From: Botrimarina hoheduenensis
GTDB taxonomy: Bacteria > Planctomycetota > Planctomycetia > Pirellulales > Lacipirellulaceae
Direction: 5' to 3'
NCBI RefSeq assembly: GCF_007859815.1
Contig: NZ_SJPH01000001.1
Coordinates: 780,448-844,447 of the forward strand
Length of the DNA stretch: 64,000 nt
This document shows positions 45,013-53,685 of the stretch, in pieces; position 1 is the stretch's first letter; every line of letters starts with the position of its first letter. Both the position numbers and the translations under genes were made by a program. The notes beneath the pieces were generated by a model. It was not told where the DNA came from, searched no databases, and was given only the letters and a program-made list of their open reading frames with translations.

Positions 45013-46632
45013 ATGCCCAGCGTTCTTGTTCTCGACCCGCTTTCTGACGAAGGCCTCGCACTGCTCGAAGCCGCCGAAGGCGTTACTTACGAAGTACGAA
45101 CGGGCCTCAGCGGAGACGCCCTTAAGAAGTCGCTTAACGAGTTTGACGGTGCCATCTGCCGCAGCGGGGTGAAGATCACGCCCGAATCGCTGGAGGGCAA
45201 CACCCGCCTCAAGGCGATCGTGCGCGCCGGTGTCGGCACCGACAACATCGATAAGAAAGCCGCCACTCGCGCCGGCATCGTGGTGATGAACACGCCTGCG
45301 GGCAACACGGTCAGCACGGCCGAGCAGACGATCGCGCTGCTGCTCGCCATGAGCCGCAATGTCGCACCGGCTTACCAATCACTCATCGAGGGTCGCTGGG
45401 ATCGCAAAAAATTCATGGGCACCCAGGTCTCCGGCAAGACGCTCGGCATCGTCGGCCTCGGCCGTATCGGCATGGCCGTCGCAACCCGCGCTAAAGCGCT
45501 CGAGATGAATCTCATCGGCTACGATCCCTTCATGTCGGCCGAGCACGCCGACAAGTTCGGCATCGAGCTGGTCGAGAACGTCGCAGACATGCTGCCAAGA
45601 TTGGACTACCTGACCGTTCATACCCCGTTGACCGACGAAACCCGCGGCCTGATCGGCCCGGAGCAAGTCGCGGCCCTCAAGCCCGGTGCCCGGCTGGTCA
45701 ACTGCGCACGCGGCGGCATCTACGATGAGGCCGCCCTGGTTGAGGGGCTCAAGTCGGGCAAGCTCGGTGGCGTCGCCCTCGATGTGTTTCCCGAGGAGCC
45801 CTGCACCGAGAACCCCCTCTTTGGCATGGACGGCGTGGTCTGCACACCCCACCTGGGTGCCAGCACCGAAGAGGCGCAGAACCAGGTCGCCGTGGAAGCG
45901 GTTGAACTGCTCACCGCCTACCTGATGACCGGGGCCATCCGCTGCGCCGTCAACGTCGCGGCCCTCGACCCGAAGACGCTTGCAGCGCTCAAGGGTTACA
46001 TCGACGTTGCCCACCGATTGGGTCGGCTGTGCGAGGGGTTGCTGCCCAGCGGGATCGAGTCGTGCCGATTGACCTACCGCGGCGAGCTCGCCGACAAAGA
46101 GACCAAAATCCTCGCCTCGGCTTTCGCGGCGGGCCTGCTGGAGCGGGCCATGGGGGAGGAAGTCAATCTCATTAATGCCGAATCCCTGCTCACCGAGCGC
46201 GGCATTCAGCTGGTCACCGAGAGCTGCAGCACCCAGGGTGCCTTTCGGGCCTCGATGTCGGTCGAAGTGGCGGGGGGCGGTAAGTCCCACACCCTCATCG
46301 GTACGCTCCTGGGCCAAGATATGCCCCGCCTGGTTTCGATCGATGGCTATCGTCTCGAAGCGTTCCTGGACGGCACGATGCTTGTGTTCACCCATAAAGA
46401 CGTCCCCGGCATCATCGGTGCCATCGGCATCGCGCTGGGCGAGGGCGGGGTCAATATCGCGCAGATGGCGGTCGGCCGCGACAAACCGGGTGGCGACGCG
46501 ATTGGCGTTCTCAATGTGGACGGCGACATCTCCGATTCGGCCTTGTCGGCGGTCCGTGCCCACAAAGCGATCAGCAGCGCCACGGTCGTTCAACTCCCCG
46601 CTGCCGGGACCTTGCCGCACTGGCTGGGCTGA
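45013..46632 (+). CDS. serA: D-3-phosphoglycerate dehydrogenase (long, ACT-containing)
   Basis: 539 aa. First step of serine synthesis. NAD-binding GLGRIGMAVATRAKALEMNLIGYDPF, catalytic Arg in NCARGGIYDEAA, Glu region, and His in CTPHLGASTEEAQ. C-terminal extra domain and an ACT domain (LVFTHKDVPGIIGAIGIALGEGGVNIAQM) that binds serine for feedback control in relatives. ATG after a polypyrimidine leader. Ends with an intrinsic terminator. Confidence 0.97.
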   Translation: MPSVLVLDPLSDEGLALLEAAEGVTYEVRTGLSGDALKKSLNEFDGAICRSGVKITPESLEGNTRLKAIVRAGVGTDNIDKKAATRAGIVVMNTPAGNTVSTAEQTIALLLAMSRNVAPAYQSLIEGRWDRKKFMGTQVSGKTLGIVGLGRIGMAVATRAKALEMNLIGYDPFMSAEHADKFGIELVENVADMLPRLDYLTVHTPLTDETRGLIGPEQVAALKPGARLVNCARGGIYDEAALVEGLKSGKLGGVALDVFPEEPCTENPLFGMDGVVCTPHLGASTEEAQNQVAVEAVELLTAYLMTGAIRCAVNVAALDPKTLAALKGYIDVAHRLGRLCEGLLPSGIESCRLTYRGELADKETKILASAFAAGLLERAMGEEVNLINAESLLTERGIQLVTESCSTQGAFRASMSVEVAGGGKSHTLIGTLLGQDMPRLVSIDGYRLEAFLDGTMLVFTHKDVPGIIGAIGIALGEGGVNIAQMAVGRDKPGGDAIGVLNVDGDISDSALSAVRAHKAISSATVVQLPAAGTLPHWLG

Positions 46633-46664
46633 ACGGGAATAAGCGGCGGTCCGACACGGGGTGT

Positions 46665-46720
46665 GAGGCCCTGAAAGTCAGGGCCTCGGTCTCCCCGTGG
46701 GAGGGTTGCACGGCTTTTTT
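46665..46720 (+). terminator. Intrinsic terminator of serC-serA
   Basis: GAGGCCCTGA-AAG-TCAGGGCCTC (46665-46687) is a perfect 10-bp stem with a 3-nt loop, followed by a second small stem CTCCC-CGT-GGGAG (46691-46703) and T6 at 46715-46720. It is 32 bp after the serA stop. Confidence 0.8.
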
Positions 46721-47134
46721 CTCAGGGCGTCGAAGGGGCCTTGGCAGCGTCCCGCTAGCTTGCCGGCTGCTGACTTGTCGGTTGATTTCTTGGGAGGGGT
46801 GCGTGTTTCTCCCGGTATAACCCCACTTACGAGCCTCCTCTGGTCCGGTCATTGGGCCAGCAGGGGGGTGGCTTGCGGCCTCATCTCATGGACTCGTGGT
46901 AGTAGGGTTCTCCCCCGCTAGAACACGGCAGGATGAGCGCTTCTGGCAGCTTGCGCGGCCGCGCAACCCGCAGGGGCCGCTCGACTGTCGCCCCCAGCCG
47001 CAGATTTTTGGCAATCGCTGTCAGGCAGACTCGAACGGCTACGCAGACGCGTCCGATATTGGTGAGTGTCCCGCCTGTCGGCGCGCGTTCCCCGCGGCCG
47101 GCGCCCGCTCTCCCCCTCGTGATTCCCGCCGACT
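46721..47134. other. Gene-free region before the BON gene
   Basis: About 410 bp with no convincing coding frame. It is GC-rich and becomes C/T-rich in its last 60 bp (near 47090-47134), just ahead of the BON-domain start codon. I see no repeat or RNA motif. Confidence 0.45.
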
Positions 47135-47395
47135 ATGCCCGCACTATCTACGCCGGCTCTCGCCGTGCCGGCCCTGGCTGACCTCGCGCCCCTCGAATCG
47201 CGCGTGCAGGAAGCCCTCACCGGCAGCCCCTACCTCGTTGCCAGCAATCGGCTGCGGGTTGAGGCCGGTGAAGGACGCGTTAGCCTTCATGGCCACGTCG
47301 GGTCATTCTTCGAGAAGCAGATGGCTCAGGAAGTCGCGCGTCGCATTGATGGCGTCCAGCAGGTCGAAAACCTGTTGACCGTCGCCTGGGCCTAA
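47135..47395 (+). CDS. BON-domain protein
   Basis: 86 aa. The BON (OsmY/nodulation) fold, usually a periplasmic or membrane-associated ligand-binding module: LESRVQEALTGSPYLVASNRLRVEAGEGRVSLHGHVGSFFEKQMAQEVARRIDGVQQVENLLTV, read in parts, follows the alpha-beta-beta-alpha-beta pattern with the VxLxGxV core. No signal peptide is evident, though the start is Pro/Ala-rich. C/T-rich leader, no SD. Confidence 0.8.
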   Translation: MPALSTPALAVPALADLAPLESRVQEALTGSPYLVASNRLRVEAGEGRVSLHGHVGSFFEKQMAQEVARRIDGVQQVENLLTVAWA

Positions 47396-47755
47396 TTGCC
47401 GGCTGCTGCGCTTGATTTGGCGGGCGATCGCCCCCAACCCCAAGCCCCCCCGTTAATGCTCGCACTGCCAGCCGGTTAGCTGGTCGGTGAGTCGGCGGCG
47501 TGGGGGCCTGTAAAGCTCGCGTTCGCCGGCTCGCCAAGCGGCTCAAAGTCGCTCTCCCCGGCGAAACTGCTCGGCAGAAATCATCGGCCAGCCTCCGGCT
47601 TCGCCCAACCGTTGCCATCGGGCAGGGCTTGCCAACAATGGCAAGGCACCACAAGCCCTGGCTGGCCGCGGTGCCCACGGGCTGCCGATCTCTGTGGCGA
47701 AGGTCCGCCTAAGCAGTTGTAGCGGGACCTACCATTCGCTCAGGGAACAAATCCA
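47396..47755. other. 360-bp intergenic region
   Basis: No gene or RNA motif is recognised. Several short open frames are present but show no plausible protein character. The final 50 bp, just before the next gene, include a purine-rich element. Confidence 0.4.
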
Positions 47756-48235
47756 ATGTGGTGCTCAGGCCTTCGTGCGACGAGCCGTTCCCTCGGCGTT
47801 AGCCTCACGCTGCTTGGCGTTCTGTCCGTTGCTGAGACACAGGCCGCAGGGCGTTTCAATCTGCCCACCTCATTGCCTCAATGCCTGGGCATCGGCTACG
47901 GAGCCGGCTACCACGCGCCGCTGACGCTCAGTCACGTTTGGCGGGGGGGCACGGAGTGGCAACGCATCCAGCGGCTGCCGCAGCCACCCGCTCCGCGTTC
48001 GGTGCCGGCCTATGGCGGGGCCTTCCTCCCAGCTGCCGGTGACGACGGATCTTGCTTTGGCACCCATGGCGAAGCCGCTTACGGTCCTCAGCCCGCGGAT
48101 GCCTACGGTTACGGTCCGGCCCCCTACGGTCCAACCGAATACGGCCCGCAAACCTATGGACCGGCGGTTAGCTTCCCCGCGGGCAATGCACCCGTAGGCC
48201 GGACTAGCGATAGCGAGCCCTTTCTGGCTTGGTAG
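47756..48235 (+). CDS. Secreted protein with YGP repeats
   Basis: 159 aa. Signal-peptide-like start (SLGVSLTLLGVLSVAETQAAG), then a Pro/Gly/Tyr-rich region with repeated YGP or YGYGP units (about residues 109-138: AYGPQPADAYGYGPAPYGP). No cysteine framework or enzyme motif. Such repeats suggest an exported, flexible surface or matrix component. First gene of the surface-protein region. Confidence 0.68.
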   Translation: MWCSGLRATSRSLGVSLTLLGVLSVAETQAAGRFNLPTSLPQCLGIGYGAGYHAPLTLSHVWRGGTEWQRIQRLPQPPAPRSVPAYGGAFLPAAGDDGSCFGTHGEAAYGPQPADAYGYGPAPYGPTEYGPQTYGPAVSFPAGNAPVGRTSDSEPFLAW

Positions 48236-48437
48236 GTTCTGGCTGGGTAGATTCACGCTGGGTAGCCGCTTCTCGCGGGCGTGAGCGCTGCCTGCGCGAG
48301 CCGAGCCCCGTCTCCATCCGCGCGGCGGCTTTCGCCTCGCCACACGGGCTGGGGCATCGTCAGCGCTTGCCGCTATGCTGGTGGCACACGTTCTTTTGAT
48401 CCCGCGCGGGCCACACGGCGCTGGGGAAGTGGCTTTG

Positions 48438-48929
48438 ATGTTTGCCTCGATTTTCGGTTGGTTGCTAACGATCGGTCTCGCCGCGGGTGCCGCTTGGTGG
48501 TGGCTGCGGCGCGGAGCGGCACTCCGCCGTCGCGCCGCACGCGAGGCGGCGCAGGCCGCCGCACGCTTCTTGGCCGACGCCGCGTTGCTCGCGGACCGTT
48601 TTCTTGCCGTTGCGTCCCGCGGCGGCAAACCTCGGGGCCTGATTTGGAAGGCTTGTCGGTTTCAGGCCCCGCGACCCCTGCTAGCCCGCGATACCGCCAC
48701 GGGAGAGCTCTACGCCCTGGCCGCGGTCGATATCACGTTCGATGCGATCGCCGGTGGCGATATGGAAGAAGTCGCGGCGGTGAGTGACATCCGCGGTGCG
48801 ACCGCCGTGTTTGTCTGGCGTGCCGACCGATGGGACACCGACGGGCGGGTGGTATTCAACCTTGAGCCCGAAGAAACGCTCCTCCGCTTCGGCAACGCTT
48901 TGGTCCGGTGCGAAACCGCGCACGACTGA
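48438..48929 (+). CDS. Single-pass membrane protein of unknown function
   Basis: 163 aa from the ATG at 48438 (MFASIFGWLLTIGLAAGAAWWWL); 21 residues further upstream in frame are less hydrophobic. One N-terminal helix is followed by an Ala/Arg-rich helix and a soluble domain with regular strands (GELYALAAVDITFDAI, ATAVFVWRADRWDTDGRVVFNLEPEET). I do not recognise the family. The strand-turn pattern supports coding. Confidence 0.65.
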   Translation: MFASIFGWLLTIGLAAGAAWWWLRRGAALRRRAAREAAQAAARFLADAALLADRFLAVASRGGKPRGLIWKACRFQAPRPLLARDTATGELYALAAVDITFDAIAGGDMEEVAAVSDIRGATAVFVWRADRWDTDGRVVFNLEPEETLLRFGNALVRCETAHD

Positions 48930-49022
48930 TACGCAGCCGTGGATGGTCTTGTCGGCGGCTGGCCGATGAGCGGGCGCTGCCGCTGGGAGTGGCCGCTGGC
49001 GATGCCAAGGCGTCGCGCTACG

Positions 49023-49055
49023 AAAAAACCCCCGCCGAGCATTGCTCGGCGGGGG
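49023..49055 (-). terminator. Intrinsic terminator of the PEP-CTERM gene at 49110
   Basis: A 12-bp perfect stem (CCCCCGCCGAGC, 49029-49040; GCTCGGCGGGGG, 49044-49055) with a 3-nt loop. On the minus strand it is followed at once by TTTTTT (49028-49023). Textbook intrinsic terminator 55 bp beyond the stop. Confidence 0.9.
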
Positions 49056-49109
49056 CCTGGGTCTTATCCGCCAAACGATTCAGAATCGCGGGCGACAGGA
49101 GCGAAGGGC

Positions 49110-49868
49110 TCAGCGACGGCGAGCGGCGACGCCGACCATGCCGAGCGCCACGAGCAGCGCCGAAGCGGGCTCGGGGACCGCGTCGAAGAACACGGCCGAG
49201 GCCCGCATCGACACGAAGCCGTTGTTGTAGGCATCGGGGTTGAAACCGCCACCCGACACGAACGCCGGCGTGTTGGTCTGGGTCAGCGTGTAGGTCTTGC
49301 TGGCGTCCAGGTTGACGGCACCAAGGAGGATCCACTCGTTGCCCTTGCCGTTCTGGTCGAGCGACACCGACAGCACGTCGCTCGTGCCGTCATTGAGTAC
49401 GAAGTTGGTCGGGATGTTCGAGATGTTGCTCGACAGCGGCCATGTGGCGTAGACCTTGTAGAGGCCCGAGCCGCCCGACTGGATGTTCGAGCCAACGTCG
49501 CCACCGGCGTTCAGCACGGTGTTCGAGGCAATCTTGCCGTCGTCGTTGTCGCCATCAACACCCGGGGCGTAGGTGTAGATGTAGGTGTCGGGGTTGGGGG
49601 TCGACAGACCCGAGAGGGCCGTTCCGCCGAAGATGCTGTCGCCGCCGGTCAGGCCGACAGTCGTCGCGGCAATACTCTGGCTGGCGATCATCGGCCCGAA
49701 GGTGTCGGGGGCCGCAGTCAGCTGCACCACGCCGTAGGAGAAGTTCGGGCTGAACGCGAAGGCACCGTTATCGAGGCCGTCGGTGTCGATCTCGACAATG
49801 AAGCCGGCCGATGCCGGGGCGGCCACCGCAGCGGCGGCCAAGAGGGCGAATAGGTTGGTGAGTCTCAT
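49110..49868 (-). CDS. PEP-CTERM sorting-signal protein
   Basis: 252 aa from the ATG at 49868 (MRLTNLFALLAAA), supported by an AAAGGT element about 12 nt upstream. Signal peptide cleaved near PASAG. The body is Ser/Thr/Gly/Asn-rich and strand-rich without Cys. C-terminus: VPEPASALLVALGMVGVAARRR, a classic PEP-CTERM signal (motif, helix, arginines) recognised by exosortase. Likely an exported extracellular-matrix or surface protein. Confidence 0.9.
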   Translation of the reverse strand: MRLTNLFALLAAAAVAAPASAGFIVEIDTDGLDNGAFAFSPNFSYGVVQLTAAPDTFGPMIASQSIAATTVGLTGGDSIFGGTALSGLSTPNPDTYIYTYAPGVDGDNDDGKIASNTVLNAGGDVGSNIQSGGSGLYKVYATWPLSSNISNIPTNFVLNDGTSDVLSVSLDQNGKGNEWILLGAVNLDASKTYTLTQTNTPAFVSGGGFNPDAYNNGFVSMRASAVFFDAVPEPASALLVALGMVGVAARRR

Positions 49869-50036
49869 GAGTCTGCCGTACCTTTCTAGAACTCGAAGTG
49901 AAAAACAGAGGGGGAGAAGCAACGGGAGACCGGCGGGAGAGGCTCCCAGGGGGCCGGTCAAAACAGGTTATAGCTATTCATTAAGGGTAATCACCCCTGC
50001 GGCTTTCGCAACCGCTGGAGACGGGTCACGCGGGGG

Positions 50037-51188
50037 TCAGCTGCCGCCGGCATAGGTCACTGGGGTTACGTATTGCTCTTCGCCGGTGTCAGCGAGATTG
50101 CGCGATCCCCGGGCCAGATAGACCGCATCATCGATGTCATCGTTCTCAAAGTGAACGCTGCCATCGGCGTAGGCGAAATTAGCCCCGCCCGGGTGGAAGC
50201 TACCGAAGGGCAGTTGGTGCTGGTTGACGGTTCTTTTTCCTCCCGGTGGCACAGGTCCGGGCCGGCTGAACTCATCGCTATGTCCGGCAGGAGCGCCGTA
50301 GTAACCGACTTTGTTGAGGTCCGCATTGATCGGTGTCTGCGGAGTCAGGTTTTTGCAAACGTAGACAACGGTACCAGCAACGGGAATCTCAGGGATCGGC
50401 TGGTTAGCCCCTACGCCACCGTAGCGAACGCCCTGTGACCAGACCCGCATTTCATACCAGCGCTCGCCGAACAGATAAGTTTGGCTAGTACCGTCCGTAA
50501 CCTGCCCGATCTTGACGGCACTCTGCGGATAAAGCATGCCGTCAACATTGATGTAACTCCCGTTGATGTCAGCGGAACCGCCTGTGCACTGTGTTGTCTT
50601 GCCCGTCGGCGAGAACCAGTCGCAGATACCAGCTCCGCCAAACGCTCCTCCTTTGCCTTGAACATAAACCGCGTTGGCAGCGGCAGATCCCATCACGCCC
50701 GCATAGCTAACACTCGGGTACGTCCCGCTGTTGCCGGGGGCAAAATCGGCACGTGCGTAGACCTCTGAGTCAGAGGGACATTGATAGATGCCCACGTTGA
50801 CATTGCCGAAGCCAGCGATATTGCCGTAGTCGAGACCCCCATTGGGGTTGGTCCGCAACTCTTGTTCGATTGCTGCTTGGGCGGCGTCGAATAGCGCTTG
50901 GTCTTCCAGGTAAGGAAGCAGGTTGTAGTGAAATCCAGGGCTGTTTTCAGCGGTTCTCTGATAAGTCGCCCCCGCGGGGAACGCTTTAAGTGCCGACTCA
51001 TAGTTCAGCATGGCAAGCGCGACGTTCTTTTCCTTGTTCTGGCAACCCATCCGGCGTGCCGCTTCGCGGGCCGCCTGCACGGCCGGCAACAACAGCGCCA
51101 CCAAGATGCCGATGATCGCGATCACCACCAGCAGCTCCACCAGGGTGAAGCCGATGCGGTGTCGTGGGCTGTTCTTAACGGCGTTCAT
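50037..51188 (-). CDS. DUF1559 pseudopilin-like protein
   Basis: 383 aa from the ATG at 51188 (MNAVKNSPRHR); the frame runs 49 residues further upstream, with another Met at M36. Prepilin signal IG^[13 protein letters not shown] and the planctomycete-typical [14 protein letters not shown] helix. The C-terminal motif HPGGANFAYADGSVHF is the H-X9-DG element. Such proteins are hugely amplified in planctomycetes; function is unknown. Four Cys are scattered in the soluble part. Confidence 0.93.
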   Translation of the reverse strand: MNAVKNSPRHRIGFTLVELLVVIAIIGILVALLLPAVQAAREAARRMGCQNKEKNVALAMLNYESALKAFPAGATYQRTAENSPGFHYNLLPYLEDQALFDAAQAAIEQELRTNPNGGLDYGNIAGFGNVNVGIYQCPSDSEVYARADFAPGNSGTYPSVSYAGVMGSAAANAVYVQGKGGAFGGAGICDWFSPTGKTTQCTGGSADINGSYINVDGMLYPQSAVKIGQVTDGTSQTYLFGERWYEMRVWSQGVRYGGVGANQPIPEIPVAGTVVYVCKNLTPQTPINADLNKVGYYGAPAGHSDEFSRPGPVPPGGKRTVNQHQLPFGSFHPGGANFAYADGSVHFENDDIDDAVYLARGSRNLADTGEEQYVTPVTYAGGS

Positions 51189-51738
51189 GCGGACGCGATC
51201 CTTCGTGCTCGTCTGAAAGAGAGGGGCCATCGATTCCTGTTCCTTTGTGTCCGCTGCGCTCGAGCCATAGGGCTCAGCGGCACCGGGGATTTGGTTGCTG
51301 CCAGTCAGACGGATGCGGCAGGCGGTTGCGAGCACGTGGTCGTGGGCTGGTTGCTAGGTGCCTCTAAAAAAAGCCCTCATCCGCCGCCCGCCTCTGCTTT
51401 CCGTGACCTCTCTAGTATCCACAGCCGCTACAAATCACGCAACGCAAACAGCGCATTTTCATAGCGCAAGAGCGCAGGTCGGCCGAAGCGATGTCGCGCT
51501 TTTGCGCAAGGTTTTACGGCTCGTTACGCACCGCGCTGCGTGTCAGAAGCGGAGGTAAATCGGTTCACCTCAGGCATCCGTCGCTCGCCAAGTCTTGGAC
51601 CGAACCAGCCACACCGGACGCTTCACTTGTGAGAACGGCCGGGGCGGCAACTCGCCGCCCCGGCCGGGGGTCTCTTTGTCCTGGCTCTTTGAAACGCCTC
51701 ACGACGCTTCAGCGGCCGGGCTTTTCGCTCGTTAAGAC
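51189..51738. other. 550-bp intergenic region with strong hairpin
   Basis: There is no gene. Two elements stand out: a poorly AT-rich stretch near 51415-51470, and a 12-bp GC hairpin with loop AACTC (GGCCGGGGCGGC, 51637-51648; GCCGCCCCGGCC, 51654-51665). The hairpin lies 74 bp beyond the stop of the downstream PEP-CTERM gene (minus strand) and is the probable transcription end, though no T-run follows it. Confidence 0.55.
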
Positions 51739-53094
51739 TCAGCGACGACGACGCGCCACCAGGCCGCAGGCCAGGGCGGCCAGCAGGGCCGAGGCGGGCT
51801 CGGGCACCGCGACACCCACGCCAAAGCCCCAGTTGCCCAAGAGGGCGTTGAGCTCGCCGTTGTCGACTGGAGTCTCGAAGCCGTTGATCCACTCGACCGG
51901 CACCGTGGGAGAACCCCAGTTGCCCAGCAGCAGGTTCAGGTCGCCGTTGTCGACCTTGCCGTCGCCGTTGAAGTCACCGGGCACGGCGGGGGCCGTCGTG
52001 GCGTCTTCCAGGGCCAAGTAGATATTGTCAAACAGGGCCGTGCCGCTCAAGCTGCTCACGCCCGAGGGGGCACCAATCCGCAGGCTGTTCATCGGAGCGG
52101 GATCGAGGTCGAAGGGCGCTTGCGTGAACGAGGCTGCCATGGCGATCTCGACCTCGACGGTCGCATCGACGCCGCCCAGACCGGTGACGTTATCAAGCTC
52201 GTCGCCGAAAAGGTCGAGCGTTAGCACGATCTTGGTGTCGAAGATTTCGGCCTGGAAGGTGTGCCAGCCGTCGCCGATGTCGATCAGATTGACCCGCCCG
52301 TCGCCGTTACCAACCGAACCGTTCGGCAGGGTGGTGGTCACCAGGTCGAGGTCCGGGTTCAGCGGAAACTGCTGCCAGTTGGGCGATTGCAGCACGGGCG
52401 AGCCGATGCTCACGCCGTTCTCTTTGTAATCGCCCAACGACGCGAAATCGAACAGCACCATGCGGAACATGAAGTCGGCGTTGTCGCGGAACTCCGGGTC
52501 ACCTTCGGTCGGCGGGATGCCGTTGTCCGGATCACCGGCAGTGGGGCCGACGCAGCTGGGATTGGTCGGCAGGCAGCTGCTTTCGTTGTAGTAACCCAGC
52601 TCGAGGAAGTTGACGCCCGCCTCGGTGATGCCCGGATCCGGGTTGCGGTCGAAGATGTCGCTCCGCAGGCCGAGCGTTTGGCGGAAGCTCTGATCGGTGC
52701 CGGCCAGCGAGTTCGACTGATCGCCACGAGCGAAGATGTCGCCGCGGACGACGATCTTCTCGGTCTCGGAGGGTGCCAACTGGTAGCCGGTTAGGTTAAC
52801 GACACCGGTGGGGCTGAAGCCGCCGGTTTGCTCGTTGATCTGACCGCTCACGCCGGTGGCGGCGTTGCCCTGCTGGCCCGCGACCGCTTCGGGGGCGCCG
52901 GAGAGCACCAGCTGGGCCGATGAGCCGGCACCGCCGCTGAATCCGTCGCCCGCCTCGGGACGCCAACCGGTCAGGAAGGCCGATTGATCGGCGTACGATT
53001 CGAACGTGTCATTGACGAAGACCGTCTGCGCCGAGGCCCCTGGCGCGATGGCCAAGCCGAGGGCGACGACGGACAAACCTAGGAGTCGTTTCAT
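51739..53094 (-). CDS. PEP-CTERM protein with dockerin-like module (paralogue A)
   Basis: 451 aa from the ATG at 53094 (MKRLLGLSVVALG), with AAGGAT 6 nt upstream. Signal peptide cleaved near ASAQ. Residues about 25-365 form a Cys-poor, strand-rich domain with lectin-like character (FVNDTFESYADQSAF...), consistent with a carbohydrate-binding or LamG-like fold. C-terminal module: DFNGDGKVDNGDL...LLGNWG, a first calcium-binding-like loop, then a shorter second repeat, then VPEPASALLAALACGLVARRRR. The last 85 residues are nearly identical to those of the protein at 57997. Confidence 0.9.
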   Translation of the reverse strand: MKRLLGLSVVALGLAIAPGASAQTVFVNDTFESYADQSAFLTGWRPEAGDGFSGGAGSSAQLVLSGAPEAVAGQQGNAATGVSGQINEQTGGFSPTGVVNLTGYQLAPSETEKIVVRGDIFARGDQSNSLAGTDQSFRQTLGLRSDIFDRNPDPGITEAGVNFLELGYYNESSCLPTNPSCVGPTAGDPDNGIPPTEGDPEFRDNADFMFRMVLFDFASLGDYKENGVSIGSPVLQSPNWQQFPLNPDLDLVTTTLPNGSVGNGDGRVNLIDIGDGWHTFQAEIFDTKIVLTLDLFGDELDNVTGLGGVDATVEVEIAMAASFTQAPFDLDPAPMNSLRIGAPSGVSSLSGTALFDNIYLALEDATTAPAVPGDFNGDGKVDNGDLNLLLGNWGSPTVPVEWINGFETPVDNGELNALLGNWGFGVGVAVPEPASALLAALACGLVARRRR

Positions 53095-53685
53095 GGGGGG
53101 ATCCTTCTGTCGGGGGGAGTGGTTCGCGGCGGGTTTGAGGCCGGGCGGGTTTGAAGGCCGAGCGGTGTTCAAGTGCCGGGGAGAACGTCGGGGGCTGTGG
53201 TAAGCGTGGCGGGCGCGTGGCTAATCGTCGGGGGGTGACGGGCTTCGGGGGGTGACGGGCTTCGGGGGGTGACGGGCGAGGGCCCCAGCGTCTGCCGATT
53301 CCTCCCGCTGTCGCGATCCCCGAGGCCGATTCAACGAAGTTCTGCTGCCAGACTGATCGAGAAAAGCGGTAGCAGAGCGCCCGGCTACGGCCCCAGCCGC
53401 AGCCTTCACGCAATCCGCAGCTTACATGCTAATAAGCGTTTGCCGCGGCGTCGCTGTTTCTAGCGCACAAATCTGATGAAAAAGCGCATTCGCGCAGGGG
53501 GAGGAACGCCACGCCGCCAGACGGCGGCCAGATGATTGGCACGAACGCCCCCTGCCGCGAGCCACTTAACTCTCTCAACGAGACGGTAACAGACCGCCTC
53601 CTACGAGCGGGGAGACACTCCGGCCCGCTGGCAATTGAGCAACGTGGCCCTTGGCATTAGTTGCCCTTGGCAACACGTTCGGTAG
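53095..53685. other. 591-bp intergenic region
   Basis: Other than the tandem repeat listed separately, no gene or structural RNA is recognised. The start of the minus-strand PEP-CTERM gene and the end of the next DUF1559 gene flank it. Some AT-rich patches occur near 53420-53480 and could hold the promoter. Confidence 0.4.
53228..53277. repeat. Three 17-bp tandem repeats
   Basis: The unit TCGGGGGGTGACGGGCT occurs at 53228-53244, 53245-53261 and, lacking the last base, 53262-53277. It lies 134 bp upstream of the paralogue A start codon on the minus strand, so it could sit in the 5' leader or promoter. Each unit contains G6. Confidence 0.85.

Noticed and set aside
45379..46620. A 413-codon antisense frame over serA
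   Set aside because: serA is unambiguous. The antisense product has no recognisable domain.
53228..53277. Tandem repeats as a CRISPR array
   Set aside because: Units are directly abutting without spacers, and no cas gene is present.
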